A stretch of DNA of 64,000 nucleotides, from the NCBI GenBank assembly GCA_934655875.1, contig CAKUHB010000004.1, positions 1 to 64,000 of the forward strand, in the 5' to 3' direction. This DNA is from an uncultured Oscillospiraceae bacterium. GTDB taxonomy: Bacteria; Bacillota; Clostridia; Oscillospirales; Oscillospiraceae. Position 1 is the stretch's first letter. Each line of letters starts with the position of its first letter. The position numbers were made by a program, and so were the translations under genes. This document shows, in pieces, positions 31,194 through 39,942 of the stretch. Below the pieces are notes generated by a model. It ran no database searches and was not told where the DNA came from. It was given only the letters and a program-made list of their open reading frames with translations.

Positions 31194-32090
31194 ATGAAAA
31201 TGACTGCAATTTATCATCTGCCCGGGCTGTTTGAATTTCATGAGCTGTACCGGGCATTTCTGCCGCTGTACCGCGGGCACCGGGAATATTTTTACGACTG
31301 GTGCGAGATCGGCTCGATCTATGGCGCGCCGGCAGACTGTCTCTGGGGCGGCGGGCGCGTCGGACTCGGAGAGCAGGACACGCGGGATGTGCTGGCGCTG
31401 ACGCGGGAATACGGCATTTCCGCAAGGCTGACATTCAGCAATTCCCTTCTCCGGCCGGAGCATCTTTCGGATGCGCGCTGCAATGCGCTCTGCCGGTCGT
31501 TTGCCGAAGCCGATGGGCCGCGCAGCGGCGTCATTGTCCATTCGGAGCTGCTGCTGGACTATCTGAAGACGGCTTATCCGCAGCTCTATTTCGTTTCCTC
31601 AACCACGAAGGTGCTGACCGGATTTTCACAGCTGCGGCAGGAGCTGGAACGGGAGGAATTTTCCTACGTCGTGCCGGATTTCCGGCTGAACCGGGCGTTT
31701 GCGCAGCTGGACGCGCTGCCGCAGGCGCTGAAGGACAAGGCGGAATTTCTCTGCAACGAATGCTGCTGGTTCGGATGTAAAGACCGCAAAGCCTGCTATG
31801 AGACCGTCAGCCGGAAGAATCTCGGCGAAGCTGCCGAGCACCGCTGCACGGCGCCCGGCGCGGCGGACGGCTACCGGTTTTCCAGAGCCATGGAGAATCC
31901 GGGCTTTATCGGCATCGATGATATTCAAAACCGTTATCTGCCGATGGGCTTTTCCAATTTCAAGCTGGAGGGCCGCGGGCTGGGCAGCGCGCTGATCCTG
32001 GAGTTCCTCCTCTATTATCTGACCAAGCCGGACTGCCAGCTGCACGTGCGGGAGGAAATTTATCTGGACAGCATGCTGGATTTATTCTAG
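31194..32090 (+). CDS. U32 peptidase-like TIM-barrel protein, putative iron-sulfur
   Basis: 298 residues. The chain shows the alternating strand/helix pattern of a TIM barrel. CNECCWFGCKDRKACY near 188-203 and a later HRC provide clustered cysteines, and GFSNFKLEGRG near 255-265 resembles the SLKIEGR segment of U32 proteins, some of which (UbiU, UbiV) bind a 4Fe-4S cluster. The resemblance is motif-level only, and a protease role is not implied. It follows the hydrolase gene by 4 bases without a strong ribosome binding site. Confidence 0.55.
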   Translation: MKMTAIYHLPGLFEFHELYRAFLPLYRGHREYFYDWCEIGSIYGAPADCLWGGGRVGLGEQDTRDVLALTREYGISARLTFSNSLLRPEHLSDARCNALCRSFAEADGPRSGVIVHSELLLDYLKTAYPQLYFVSSTTKVLTGFSQLRQELEREEFSYVVPDFRLNRAFAQLDALPQALKDKAEFLCNECCWFGCKDRKACYETVSRKNLGEAAEHRCTAPGAADGYRFSRAMENPGFIGIDDIQNRYLPMGFSNFKLEGRGLGSALILEFLLYYLTKPDCQLHVREEIYLDSMLDLF

Positions 32091-32092
32091 CG

Positions 32093-32215
32093 CCGCTTGG
32101 CTCTCCCTCCGGGAGAGCTGTCACCGCAGGTGACTGAGAGGGTCTTGCAGCATACCCTCTCCGTCCTCGCTGCGCTCGGCCACCTCTCCCAGAGGGAGAG
32201 GCAAGGGATGGCCGC
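32093..32215. repeat. Intergenic dyad repeat element
   Basis: A GC-rich element whose ends are inverted copies: CTCTCCCTCCGGGAGAG near 32101 and CCTCTCCCAGAGGGAGAGGC near 32191, with an internal GAGAGGGT/ACCCTCTC pair. It contains no convincing gene. It looks like a mobile intergenic repeat (REP or MITE type) that folds into a long hairpin. Confidence 0.7.
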
Positions 32216-32225
32216 ACAATATAAA

Positions 32226-32261
32226 GAACAGGCACAGCAGATCACTCTGCTGTGCCTGTTC
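32226..32261. terminator. Terminator between convergent genes
   Basis: GAACAGGCACAGCAG at 32226-32240 pairs perfectly with CTGCTGTGCCTGTTC at 32247-32261; the minus-strand transcript then reads TTTAT, so it mainly serves the ABC exporter operon. Confidence 0.85.
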
Positions 32262-32293
32262 GCTGTCCGATGCGGCATGGCCGTTTTTGGGGA

Positions 32294-34117
32294 TCAGGCG
32301 AGCTCGATCATATTGGTGTAGAGCTGGTAATAGCGGCCGCGCTGGGCGAGGAGGTCGTCGTGGTTGCCGCGCTCGACGACGCGGCCGTTTTCCAGAACGA
32401 GGATCGCGTCGGCGTTGCGGACGGTGGACAGGCGGTGGGCGATGACGAAGACCGTCCGGCCCTTCATCAATCCGTCAAGACCGCGCTCGATGAGCTTCTC
32501 CGTCCGGGTATCGACGGAGGAGGTCGCTTCGTCGAGGATGAGCACCGGCGCTTCGGATACGGCCGCGCGCGCGATGGCGAGCAGCTGGCGCTGGCCCTGC
32601 GAGAGGTTCGCGCCGTCGGAATAGAGCATGGTGTCGTAGCCCTGCGGCAGGTGGGAGATGAAATAATGTGCGTTGGCAATCTTCGCCGCGCGGATGCAGT
32701 CCTCGTCCGTCGCTTCCAGACGGCCATAGCGGATATTCTCCATCACGGTTCCGGTAAACAGGTGCGTATCCTGCAAAACCGTGCCGAGCGAGCGGCGGAG
32801 GTCGTCCTTGCGGATCTGACGCACGTCGATGCCGTCGTAGGTGATGCAGCCGCCCTGAATGTCATAGAAGCGGTTGATCAGATTGGTGATGGTGGTCTTA
32901 CCCGCGCCGGTCGAGCCGACGAAGGCGATCTTCTGGCCGGGCTTGGCATAGAGGGACAGATCCTGTAGCACGGGCTTTTCAGGTACGTAGGCAAAGTCTA
33001 CGCCAAAGAAGCGCACGTCGCCGCGCAGCGGGACGCGTTTGCCGTCCGGCCTGACCCAGAAATAGTCGCGGCCGGACTGCTCGAGTGTGACCTCGCCCTC
33101 GTCGACCTCCGGCGGCAGATCAAGAACGTCAAAAATACGCTCCGCGCCCGCGAGGGCGAGCATAATGGCGTTGAACTGCTCGGAGATCTGGCTGACGCGC
33201 TCGGCAAAGGTGCGGATATAGCCAAGGAAGGTGATGAGAATGCCGCCGGCGTTTTCGCCCGTGAGCCACAGAACGCCCACGGCGCAGGTCAGTGCGTAGA
33301 AGAAGTGCGAAAGGTTATTGAGGATGGGGCCGACGATGGAGGTCACGGTCGTGGCCAGCGCGGAGGACTGATAGAAGCTCTCGTTGATGGGCGCAAAGTC
33401 CTGCATGACCTGCTTTTCGTGGGTGAAGACCTTGACGTCGCGCTGACCGGCGATCATTTCCTCGACGAAGCCGTTGACGCTCGCCGCGTCCTTCTGCTGC
33501 TGGCGGTAAGCATAGCTGCTCTTCTTCGTGATGACGCGCACGACAGTAACGACGATCGCCGCCAGCACGACCATAAGGGAGAAGAGCTTCATGGACAGCG
33601 CCAGCATCATGCCGATCGTACCGAGGAGCGACATCACGGAAATGAGCATCTGCGTGATGGCATGCTGTAACAGCTCGTTGGTGGCTTCGATGTCGTTTGT
33701 GAAGTAGCTCATAAGGCTGCCGTGGGTGTTGGCGTCAAAATACCGGATGGGCAGCTTCTGCATTTTGGAAAACAGCTCCGTGCGCAGCGCGCGCATGATG
33801 ACGGTGCTGCACTCGAGCATCAGGCGGTTCAGAAGGTAATTCGTCACCGCACTGAGCAAATACAATCCGGCAAGGCCCAGCAGCAGCGAAAGATATCTGG
33901 CGTAGACCTCATTCGGCGCAATGCCGCTCTGCTCCAGAAGCCCTACGAGCGGCTTCATGCAGTAGGACGCGGCGATGGTCGCCGCGACGTAGACCAGAAT
34001 GGAGAGGATCGCACAGATCTGGATGGTCCGGCAGTGCTTGAAATAACGGAACAGGCGCATGAGACTGCCGAAGGGCGTGCGCGCCTTGCGGTAGTTTCTC
34101 AGTTCAACTCTTGGCAT
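32294..34117 (-). CDS. ABC exporter half-transporter, canonical ATPase subunit
   Basis: 607 residues. Six transmembrane helices occupy about 35-320; the ATPase has Walker A VGSTGAGKTT at 400-409, signature LSQGQRQLLAIARA and Walker B VLILDEATSSVD with the catalytic glutamate. An extra loop with YFWVRPDGKRV near 352-362 precedes the ATPase. It pairs with the upstream subunit, whose last 14 bases overlap its start. Together they form a heterodimeric multidrug or lipid exporter of the BmrCD/TM287-288 kind. Confidence 0.93.
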   Translation of the reverse strand: MPRVELRNYRKARTPFGSLMRLFRYFKHCRTIQICAILSILVYVAATIAASYCMKPLVGLLEQSGIAPNEVYARYLSLLLGLAGLYLLSAVTNYLLNRLMLECSTVIMRALRTELFSKMQKLPIRYFDANTHGSLMSYFTNDIEATNELLQHAITQMLISVMSLLGTIGMMLALSMKLFSLMVVLAAIVVTVVRVITKKSSYAYRQQQKDAASVNGFVEEMIAGQRDVKVFTHEKQVMQDFAPINESFYQSSALATTVTSIVGPILNNLSHFFYALTCAVGVLWLTGENAGGILITFLGYIRTFAERVSQISEQFNAIMLALAGAERIFDVLDLPPEVDEGEVTLEQSGRDYFWVRPDGKRVPLRGDVRFFGVDFAYVPEKPVLQDLSLYAKPGQKIAFVGSTGAGKTTITNLINRFYDIQGGCITYDGIDVRQIRKDDLRRSLGTVLQDTHLFTGTVMENIRYGRLEATDEDCIRAAKIANAHYFISHLPQGYDTMLYSDGANLSQGQRQLLAIARAAVSEAPVLILDEATSSVDTRTEKLIERGLDGLMKGRTVFVIAHRLSTVRNADAILVLENGRVVERGNHDDLLAQRGRYYQLYTNMIELA

Positions 34118-35885
34118 CTGCGCGCACCTCCTGCTTCATCTGGCTGTCGTATACGTCGCGGTAGATCTGGCTGCGCGCCATCAGCTCGTCGTGCGTGCCG
34201 AAATCGGAAAGCCTGCCCTCGTCCAGCACAAGGATGCGGTCACAGCTCAGAATCGACGCGATCCGCTGGGCAATGATGATCTTCGTCGCGCCGGGCAGCG
34301 CATGACGAAGGCCGCGGCGGATATGCTCGTCCGTCGCCATGTCGACCGCGCTGGTCGAGTCGTCGAGAATGAGGATCTTCGGATTTTTGATGATCGCGCG
34401 CGCAATGCGCAGGCGCTGGCGCTGGCCGCCGGAGAGGTTGGCCGCGTTCTGCTCCAGAAGCGTCTCATAGCCGTCCGGGAAGCGGTCAATGTACTCGTCG
34501 GCACAGGCAATGGCGCAGGCGGCCTTCATTTCCTCGAGCGTTGCGTCCGGCTTGCCCCAGCGGAGGTTCGATGCAATGGTGCCGGAAAAAAGTGTGCCGT
34601 TCTGCAAGACCATGGAGACGCCCGCGCGCAGATTTTCCAGGGTATACGCCCGCACGTCCGTGCCGCCGACGCGCACGGTGCCGGAAAGCGCGTCGTAAAA
34701 GCGCGGGATGAGGCTCACGAGCGTGGACTTCCCCTCGCCCGTGCCGCCGATGACGCCGATGGTCTCGCCGCTTTCAATGCGGAAGGACACATGACGCAGG
34801 TTGAGCTTTTCCGGGTCGCGCGTGTAGCTGAAGCAGACGTCGTCAAACTCCACGCTGCCGTCCTGCACGGTCTTGTCCGACGGGCCGTCGGCGATGTCGG
34901 GCTGCTCGTCAAAGACCTCGTTGATGCGGCGCATGGACGCCTGCGCGCGGGAAAGCGACATGATGAGCCACGAGAGCATCGTCAGAGACGACACGGCCTG
35001 CGTGCAGTAGGACACAAGGCTCACCAGCTCGCCGGTGAGAAGCCCCGTGGTCTTGAAAATGATCTCCCGGCCGCCGAAGAGCAGCAGGAGGACCGTGCAC
35101 GTCCACATAATGCCCATCTGGATCGGCCCGGTCAGCGTGAACAGGCGCGAAGAGGAAAGCTGGGCGTGCCGCAGCTCCTCCGCCGTGCCGGCAAAGCGTT
35201 CGGATTCATAGTCTCCGCGGACAAAGGCCTTGACCACGCGGCTGCTGATGAGGTTTTCCTGCACGGCGCGGTTCATATCGTCCATGCGGATAAGCATGTT
35301 GCGGAAGCGCGGCTGGCCAATTTTCATCATGATGGCCAGCGTAATGGCAAGCACGGGCAGCGCACCGACAAAGAACAGCGCCAGATGCGGCGAGATGGTA
35401 AAGGCCATCACGGTCGCAAGGACGAGCATGATGGGGCTTCTTGTCAGCGAGCGGATGATCTGGTGCATCGTCGTGCGGACGGTGTTGACGTCCGTCGTGG
35501 CGCGGGTGATCAGGCTCGGCGTGGAAAAATGGTCGATATTGGAGAAGGAAAAGCTCTGGATCTTGTCCAGAAGCTGCGTGCGCAGGTTCTTTGCAAAGCC
35601 CTGGCTGGCAATGGCGGAGCAGCGCGCGCTGAGAAGGCCGCAGGCCATGGACAGACACGCGATCAGCACCATGATGCCGCCGACCGTCAGCACAAACCGG
35701 TCGCGCTGCGCGACGAGCGCGTCCGAAAACAGCCCGCGGAGCATGAAATCGTCCTCGCGATACAGTCCGCCGTCCACGATGACGGACATCAGCATGGGGA
35801 TAAAGACCTCCAGCACGACCTCCAGCCCGCCGAAGACAGCGGCGGCCGCCGTCCAGCCGCGGTAGCCGCGCAGACAGCTTTGCAT
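34104..35885 (-). CDS. ABC exporter half-transporter, degenerate-site subunit
   Basis: 593 residues. Transmembrane domain in the first 300 residues; Walker A is VIGGTGEGKST near 380, signature NLSGGQRQRLRIARA, and Walker B is ILILDDSTSAVD, where aspartate replaces the catalytic glutamate. That substitution marks the degenerate ATP site of heterodimeric exporters, matching its canonical partner downstream. The ATG at 35885 has only a weak ribosome binding site. A promoter (35995-36023) and a hairpin precede it. It is divergent from an XRE/ABC pair. Confidence 0.93.
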   Translation of the reverse strand: MQSCLRGYRGWTAAAAVFGGLEVVLEVFIPMLMSVIVDGGLYREDDFMLRGLFSDALVAQRDRFVLTVGGIMVLIACLSMACGLLSARCSAIASQGFAKNLRTQLLDKIQSFSFSNIDHFSTPSLITRATTDVNTVRTTMHQIIRSLTRSPIMLVLATVMAFTISPHLALFFVGALPVLAITLAIMMKIGQPRFRNMLIRMDDMNRAVQENLISSRVVKAFVRGDYESERFAGTAEELRHAQLSSSRLFTLTGPIQMGIMWTCTVLLLLFGGREIIFKTTGLLTGELVSLVSYCTQAVSSLTMLSWLIMSLSRAQASMRRINEVFDEQPDIADGPSDKTVQDGSVEFDDVCFSYTRDPEKLNLRHVSFRIESGETIGVIGGTGEGKSTLVSLIPRFYDALSGTVRVGGTDVRAYTLENLRAGVSMVLQNGTLFSGTIASNLRWGKPDATLEEMKAACAIACADEYIDRFPDGYETLLEQNAANLSGGQRQRLRIARAIIKNPKILILDDSTSAVDMATDEHIRRGLRHALPGATKIIIAQRIASILSCDRILVLDEGRLSDFGTHDELMARSQIYRDVYDSQMKQEVRADAKS

Positions 35886-35955
35886 GTGCCGGAGCGATTT
35901 TTGTTTTGTGTGCGTTTTGATGACTCTCTACCCCCTGCAAAAATCTCATGAAAAC

Positions 35956-35978
35956 GCGGGCGCTTTTCGCGCCCGCGA
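35956..35978 (-). other. Leader hairpin before the ABC exporter operon
   Basis: CGCGGGCGC at 35956-35964 pairs with GCGCCCGCG at 35970-35978, loop 5 bases, followed on the minus-strand RNA by GUUUUC. It could act as an attenuator or a 5' stability element. Confidence 0.6.
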
Positions 35979-35994
35979 TACACTTTATTTTATT

Positions 35995-36023
35995 ATTTTA
36001 CCGGAGTCTGCCGCATTTTGCAA
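35995..36023 (-). promoter_or_regulatory. Promoter of the ABC exporter operon
   Basis: TTGCAA (36018-36023), 17 bases, TAAAAT (35995-36000) on the minus strand. Confidence 0.78.
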
Positions 36024-36048
36024 GCAGCAAAGTTTGTTTCCCGTTTAC

Positions 36049-36065
36049 CCATACTGACAGTATGG
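36049..36065. promoter_or_regulatory. 17-bp palindrome between divergent ABC units
   Basis: CCATACTGACAGTATGG, arms of 8 bases around one centre base, in the space between the divergent exporter operon and the XRE gene. A probable regulator-binding site, with the XRE protein as the nearest candidate. Confidence 0.7.
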
Positions 36066-36150
36066 ATATTTTTTATCTGATTCGTATGGTTCGTGTGTTC
36101 CATTTTTGGGCTTCGTATGCGATAATAGGCACACGAAGGGAGATGGGGAT

Positions 36151-37224
36151 ATGGAAATGAAGCTTTCTGAGAACATCCGCGCGTTCCGCAAGGCGCGGGC
36201 TTTGACGCAGGAGCAGCTGGCGGAGGTGCTGGGGGTGACGGTCGGGGCGGTCTACAAGTGGGAGTCCGGTCTGTCGCAGCCGGAGCTGCGCACGATCATG
36301 GAGCTGGCCGACTTTTTTGACATCTCGGTCGATGTGCTGCTCGGCTATCGGATGAAGGACAACCGGTTGCAGGCGACCGCAGAGCGATTGAAGGCATACC
36401 GCCGGGAAAAGGATCGCACGGGGCTCTCCGAAGCGGAGAAGGCGCTGAAAAAATATCCGAACGTTTTTGACATCGTCCACCAGAGCGCTTCGTTGTACCG
36501 GAGCTTCGGCGTGGAGGACAAGGATCCGGCGCTGCTGCGCCGCGCGCTGGAGCTTCTGGAGAGTGCAAAGCCGCTTCTGCCCCAGAACACCGACCCGCAG
36601 ATCAGCAGCAGCACGCTCTCTGCCGAGAGTGCGGAGGTTCTGCTCAGTCTCGGCTGTACGGAGCAGGCCGTCCAGCTGCTGCGGCAGAACAATGCCGGCG
36701 GCATGTACAACGACATCATCGGCATGACGCTGGCCGCCGACTGTAGTCGCCCGGATGAAGCGCTTCCGTTCCTCTCGGAGGCGCTGCTGCGCGCGGCGGC
36801 GTCCGTTTTCCGGGTTGTCATGGGTTATGTAAACTGTTATTTCGCGCGCAGCGAATACGCCGAAGCAGAGAGCATCCTGCAATGGGGGCTTACGGTGCTG
36901 CTTGGGCTGAAGGATGGGAAAAAGCCCTGTTTTCTGGACAAGATCTGCGGGCCACTGCTGGTCTGTCTGGCCTACGCCCGGCTCCGAGTCGGTGAAACAT
37001 CCGCAGCACGCGGTGCGCTGCGGCAGGCAAGGGACATGGCGGCCATCTATGACGCCGCGCCGGATGCGCACGGAAACGCGCTCCGCTTCGTCTCGGACGA
37101 CGTGCAGCAGAGCGTCTATGACGATCTGGGCGAAAGCGCCATGCAGGGCGTCCGGAAAACGATCGATACGATGCAGAGCGGCACGCTCTGCGATCTCTGG
37201 AAGGAGCTGACCGACTGTGAATAA
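36151..37224 (+). CDS. XRE regulator with TPR-like sensor region
   Basis: 357 residues. Residues 1-65 are an XRE helix-turn-helix (IRAFRKARALTQEQLAEVLG, VTVGAVYKWESGLSQPE). The remaining 290 residues are helical with tetratricopeptide-like pairs, as in peptide-sensing Rgg/PlcR-type regulators, although no peptide-binding is shown. GGGAGATGGGGAT precedes the ATG. The stop overlaps the start of an ABC half-transporter by 8 bases. A promoter candidate is TTCCAT, 17 bases, GATAAT near 36098-36126. Confidence 0.88.
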   Translation: MEMKLSENIRAFRKARALTQEQLAEVLGVTVGAVYKWESGLSQPELRTIMELADFFDISVDVLLGYRMKDNRLQATAERLKAYRREKDRTGLSEAEKALKKYPNVFDIVHQSASLYRSFGVEDKDPALLRRALELLESAKPLLPQNTDPQISSSTLSAESAEVLLSLGCTEQAVQLLRQNNAGGMYNDIIGMTLAADCSRPDEALPFLSEALLRAAASVFRVVMGYVNCYFARSEYAEAESILQWGLTVLLGLKDGKKPCFLDKICGPLLVCLAYARLRVGETSAARGALRQARDMAAIYDAAPDAHGNALRFVSDDVQQSVYDDLGESAMQGVRKTIDTMQSGTLCDLWKELTDCE

Positions 37225-38932
37225 AAAACCGCTCCGCGCACAGCTGACTGCGCAGTTTTACCGCGGAAATCTGGGCTATCTGACGCTTGCGCTGCTGGCC
37301 GCGCTGGCCGGCGGATCGCTGAACCTCATTCTTTCGTGGCTCATGCAGCAGCTCATCGACGCGGCCTCCGGCGTGGCCGGGACGCTGCCGCTCGGGATTC
37401 TGGCGAAGCTCTCCTGCGGCTTTCTGGCGCTGTTTGTGGCGCTGAGTCTTCTGAAATACGCGTCCGAGCCGCGCTTTCTGGCGCGCGCCATGCGGCAGTA
37501 CAAGGAATTTGCGTTCCAAAAGCTCATGGACAAGAGCGTCTTTTCCTTCCGGGATGAGAGCACGGCGGCCTATCTGTCCGCGCTGACCAACGACGCCGGG
37601 AGCATAGAGACAGACTATCTGTCCCAGCAGCTGTCCGTCATCACGAAGCTGGTGACGTTTCTGGGTGCGCTCGGCATGATGCTCTGGTACTCGCCGGTGC
37701 TGACCGCCGTCGCGGCCGGGCTGATGCTGCTGCCGCTGGCCGCGTCCATCCTGACCGGAAACCAGCTGCAAACAGCGGAGACGCGCGTCTCCGACCGGAA
37801 CCGCGACTTTACCGCCGCCCTGCGCGACTGTCTGGACGGCTTCCCCGTGGTCAAGACCTTCCGGGCGGAAAAGGAGATCTTCCGGCTGTTTGCCGAAAGT
37901 AACCGTGCGCTGGAGGATGAAAAGTTCAGCCGCAGGCGGCTGAAGCTTCTGGTTGGAATGATCGGCGCGCTCACCGGGGTCGTCGCGCAGCTGGGCGTGT
38001 TCCTCGCAGGCACATGGCTGGCGCTGACCGGGCACGGACTGACGGCAGGCACAGTCATTCTGTTCGTCAATCTGATGAACTTCCTGATTGAGCCGGTCTC
38101 GGCGCTGCCTGCGCTGCTGGCCGGACAGCGGGCGGCGCGGGCGCTCATCGCCAAGCTCGCGGAAGCACTGGAGAGGAATCCTGCCGCAGAGGGCACCGTC
38201 CAGCTGTCCGGGCTGCAAACCGGCATCCGGCTTGAAAATGTCTCCTTTGGCTACACGCCGGACACGGAGATCCTGCATGGGATTTCCGCCGAATTTCAGG
38301 CAGGCCGCGCCTATGCCATCGTGGGCGGCAGCGGAAGCGGAAAATCCACGCTGCTGCATCTGCTCATGGCGGGCAGCACGGCCTATGGCGGCAGCATCCG
38401 GCTGGACGGCACGGAGCTGCGGGACGCCGCGCCGGAGTCGGTGTATGAGCTGATTTCGGTCATTCAGCAGAATGTGTTTGTGTTCAACGCGTCGATCGAG
38501 GAAAATATCTCCATGTTCCGGCAGTTCCCGCAGGAAGCGCTGGACGATGCCATCCGGCACGCGCATCTCGGCGAGCTGCTCGCGCGGCGCGGGCAGGACA
38601 GTCTCTGCGGCGAAAACGGGTGTAATCTTTCCGGCGGCGAGAAGCAGCGCATTTCCATTGCGCGAAGCCTTTTGAAGAAGTCCTCCGTCCTGCTGGCGGA
38701 TGAAGCGACCGCGGCGCTGGACGCGCAGACGGCCCATCAGGTGTCGAGCGACCTGCTCGATCTGGACGGTGTGACCCGTATCGTCGTGACGCACACGCTG
38801 GAGCAGGCGCTGCTGCAGCGGTATGATGGGATCCTTGTTCTCAAAAACGGGCGGATCGTGGAATCCGGGAGCTTTAACGAGCTGATGGCGAAGAAGGGCT
38901 ATTTCTACGCGCTGTTCACCGTCTCGCAATAA
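37217..38932 (+). CDS. ABC half-transporter
   Basis: 571 residues, GTG start after GGAAGGAG. Six transmembrane helices in about 15-290; ATPase with VGGSGSGKST near 371-380, signature NLSGGEKQRISIARS and Walker B VLLADEATAALD with a normal catalytic glutamate. No second half-transporter is adjacent, so it probably works as a homodimer. Overlap with the XRE/TPR gene suggests that the regulator controls this exporter; substrate unknown. Confidence 0.92.
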   Translation: MNKKPLRAQLTAQFYRGNLGYLTLALLAALAGGSLNLILSWLMQQLIDAASGVAGTLPLGILAKLSCGFLALFVALSLLKYASEPRFLARAMRQYKEFAFQKLMDKSVFSFRDESTAAYLSALTNDAGSIETDYLSQQLSVITKLVTFLGALGMMLWYSPVLTAVAAGLMLLPLAASILTGNQLQTAETRVSDRNRDFTAALRDCLDGFPVVKTFRAEKEIFRLFAESNRALEDEKFSRRRLKLLVGMIGALTGVVAQLGVFLAGTWLALTGHGLTAGTVILFVNLMNFLIEPVSALPALLAGQRAARALIAKLAEALERNPAAEGTVQLSGLQTGIRLENVSFGYTPDTEILHGISAEFQAGRAYAIVGGSGSGKSTLLHLLMAGSTAYGGSIRLDGTELRDAAPESVYELISVIQQNVFVFNASIEENISMFRQFPQEALDDAIRHAHLGELLARRGQDSLCGENGCNLSGGEKQRISIARSLLKKSSVLLADEATAALDAQTAHQVSSDLLDLDGVTRIVVTHTLEQALLQRYDGILVLKNGRIVESGSFNELMAKKGYFYALFTVSQ

Positions 38933-38958
38933 TACAATTTTAAAGGAACGGACAAGGC

Positions 38959-39870
38959 ATGACGAAATCAAGATTTGAACGCGCCCGGCGCGCGCTGCTG
39001 TTCTGGACTCTGTTCATCGGGACCGGCGCGGTGGGCGGTGCGGCGATGATGCTGCTGGACCCGAGCGGAAAAGCAGTGGGGATGGACGCGATGCTCCCCT
39101 ATTTTCAGGTGCTGCCGCTGGCCAGGGTGCTGTTTCAGGATCTCACGTTTTCCGGCTGGGCACTGCTTATCGTGAACGGGCTGACGAACCTGACGGCAGC
39201 CGGGCTGCTGCTGGCGCGGAAGAAGGCCGGCGTGGTGCTGGGCGGCGTGTTCGGCGTGACGCTGATGCTGTGGATCTGCATTCAGTTTTATATCTTCCCG
39301 GAAAACCTTATGTCAACTATTTACTTCCTGTTCGGCCTTGCGCAGGCGGCCACGGGATATATGGCATGGGTGTTTGAGAAACAGGAAGCCTTTCACGTCG
39401 ATCCCGGCGCATATCCGAACATCGGGACGGATCCCGCGCGGCTGGTGGTGTATTTCTCCCGCATGGCGTATGTCAAAAAGCTGGCCTGTGAGGAAGCGAA
39501 CCGGACGGGCGCGGTGCTCTATGAGATCAAGGCAGCAGAGCGCACGGAGGGGACGCTCGGCTTCTGGTGGTGCGGGCGCTATGGCATGCACCGCTGGGCC
39601 ATGCCGATCGAGAAAATTCCGCTGACGCTCTCCGATTACGCCCATGTGACCATCTGCTCGCCCATCTGGGTCTTTGCGCTCGCCGCGCCGGTGCGCAGCT
39701 TCTGCAAGCTGGCTGCGGGGCAGATCCGGGAAGCGGACTACATCCTGGTGCACCATCAGAAAAGTGATTATGTCAATGCCGCCGAGGAGATGGATACCCT
39801 CCTCGGCATCCGCCGTACCGGCCTGCGCAGCGTGCAGTGCCGGTTGGGCGTTTATCGGGCGCAGAGATAG
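38959..39870 (+). CDS. Membrane protein fused to a flavodoxin-like domain
   Basis: 303 residues. Residues 1-140 contain about four hydrophobic segments (LLFWTLFIGTGAVGGAAMML, WALLIVNGLTNLTAAGLLLA, VVLGGVFGVTLMLWICIQF, FLFGLAQAATGYMAWVF). Residues 155-300 resemble a flavodoxin (LVVYFSRMAYVKKLACEEAN, ITICSPIWVFALAAPVRSF-like segment). The classical T/SxTGxT phosphate loop is replaced by SRMAYVKK, so flavin binding is uncertain. It follows the ABC gene by 26 bases. Confidence 0.8.
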   Translation: MTKSRFERARRALLFWTLFIGTGAVGGAAMMLLDPSGKAVGMDAMLPYFQVLPLARVLFQDLTFSGWALLIVNGLTNLTAAGLLLARKKAGVVLGGVFGVTLMLWICIQFYIFPENLMSTIYFLFGLAQAATGYMAWVFEKQEAFHVDPGAYPNIGTDPARLVVYFSRMAYVKKLACEEANRTGAVLYEIKAAERTEGTLGFWWCGRYGMHRWAMPIEKIPLTLSDYAHVTICSPIWVFALAAPVRSFCKLAAGQIREADYILVHHQKSDYVNAAEEMDTLLGIRRTGLRSVQCRLGVYRAQR

Positions 39871-39942
39871 TTTCAAAACAGTTTTAACTTTTTGCCGGAT
39901 CTGTGCTATACTGGTCGCAGGAATTTGCGGGGGTGTGGTAGT

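Noticed and set aside
34191..35951. A 586-codon plus-strand frame opposite the ABC exporter gene
   Set aside because: Antisense shadow with Ala/Arg/His-rich composition; the minus strand encodes clear Walker motifs.
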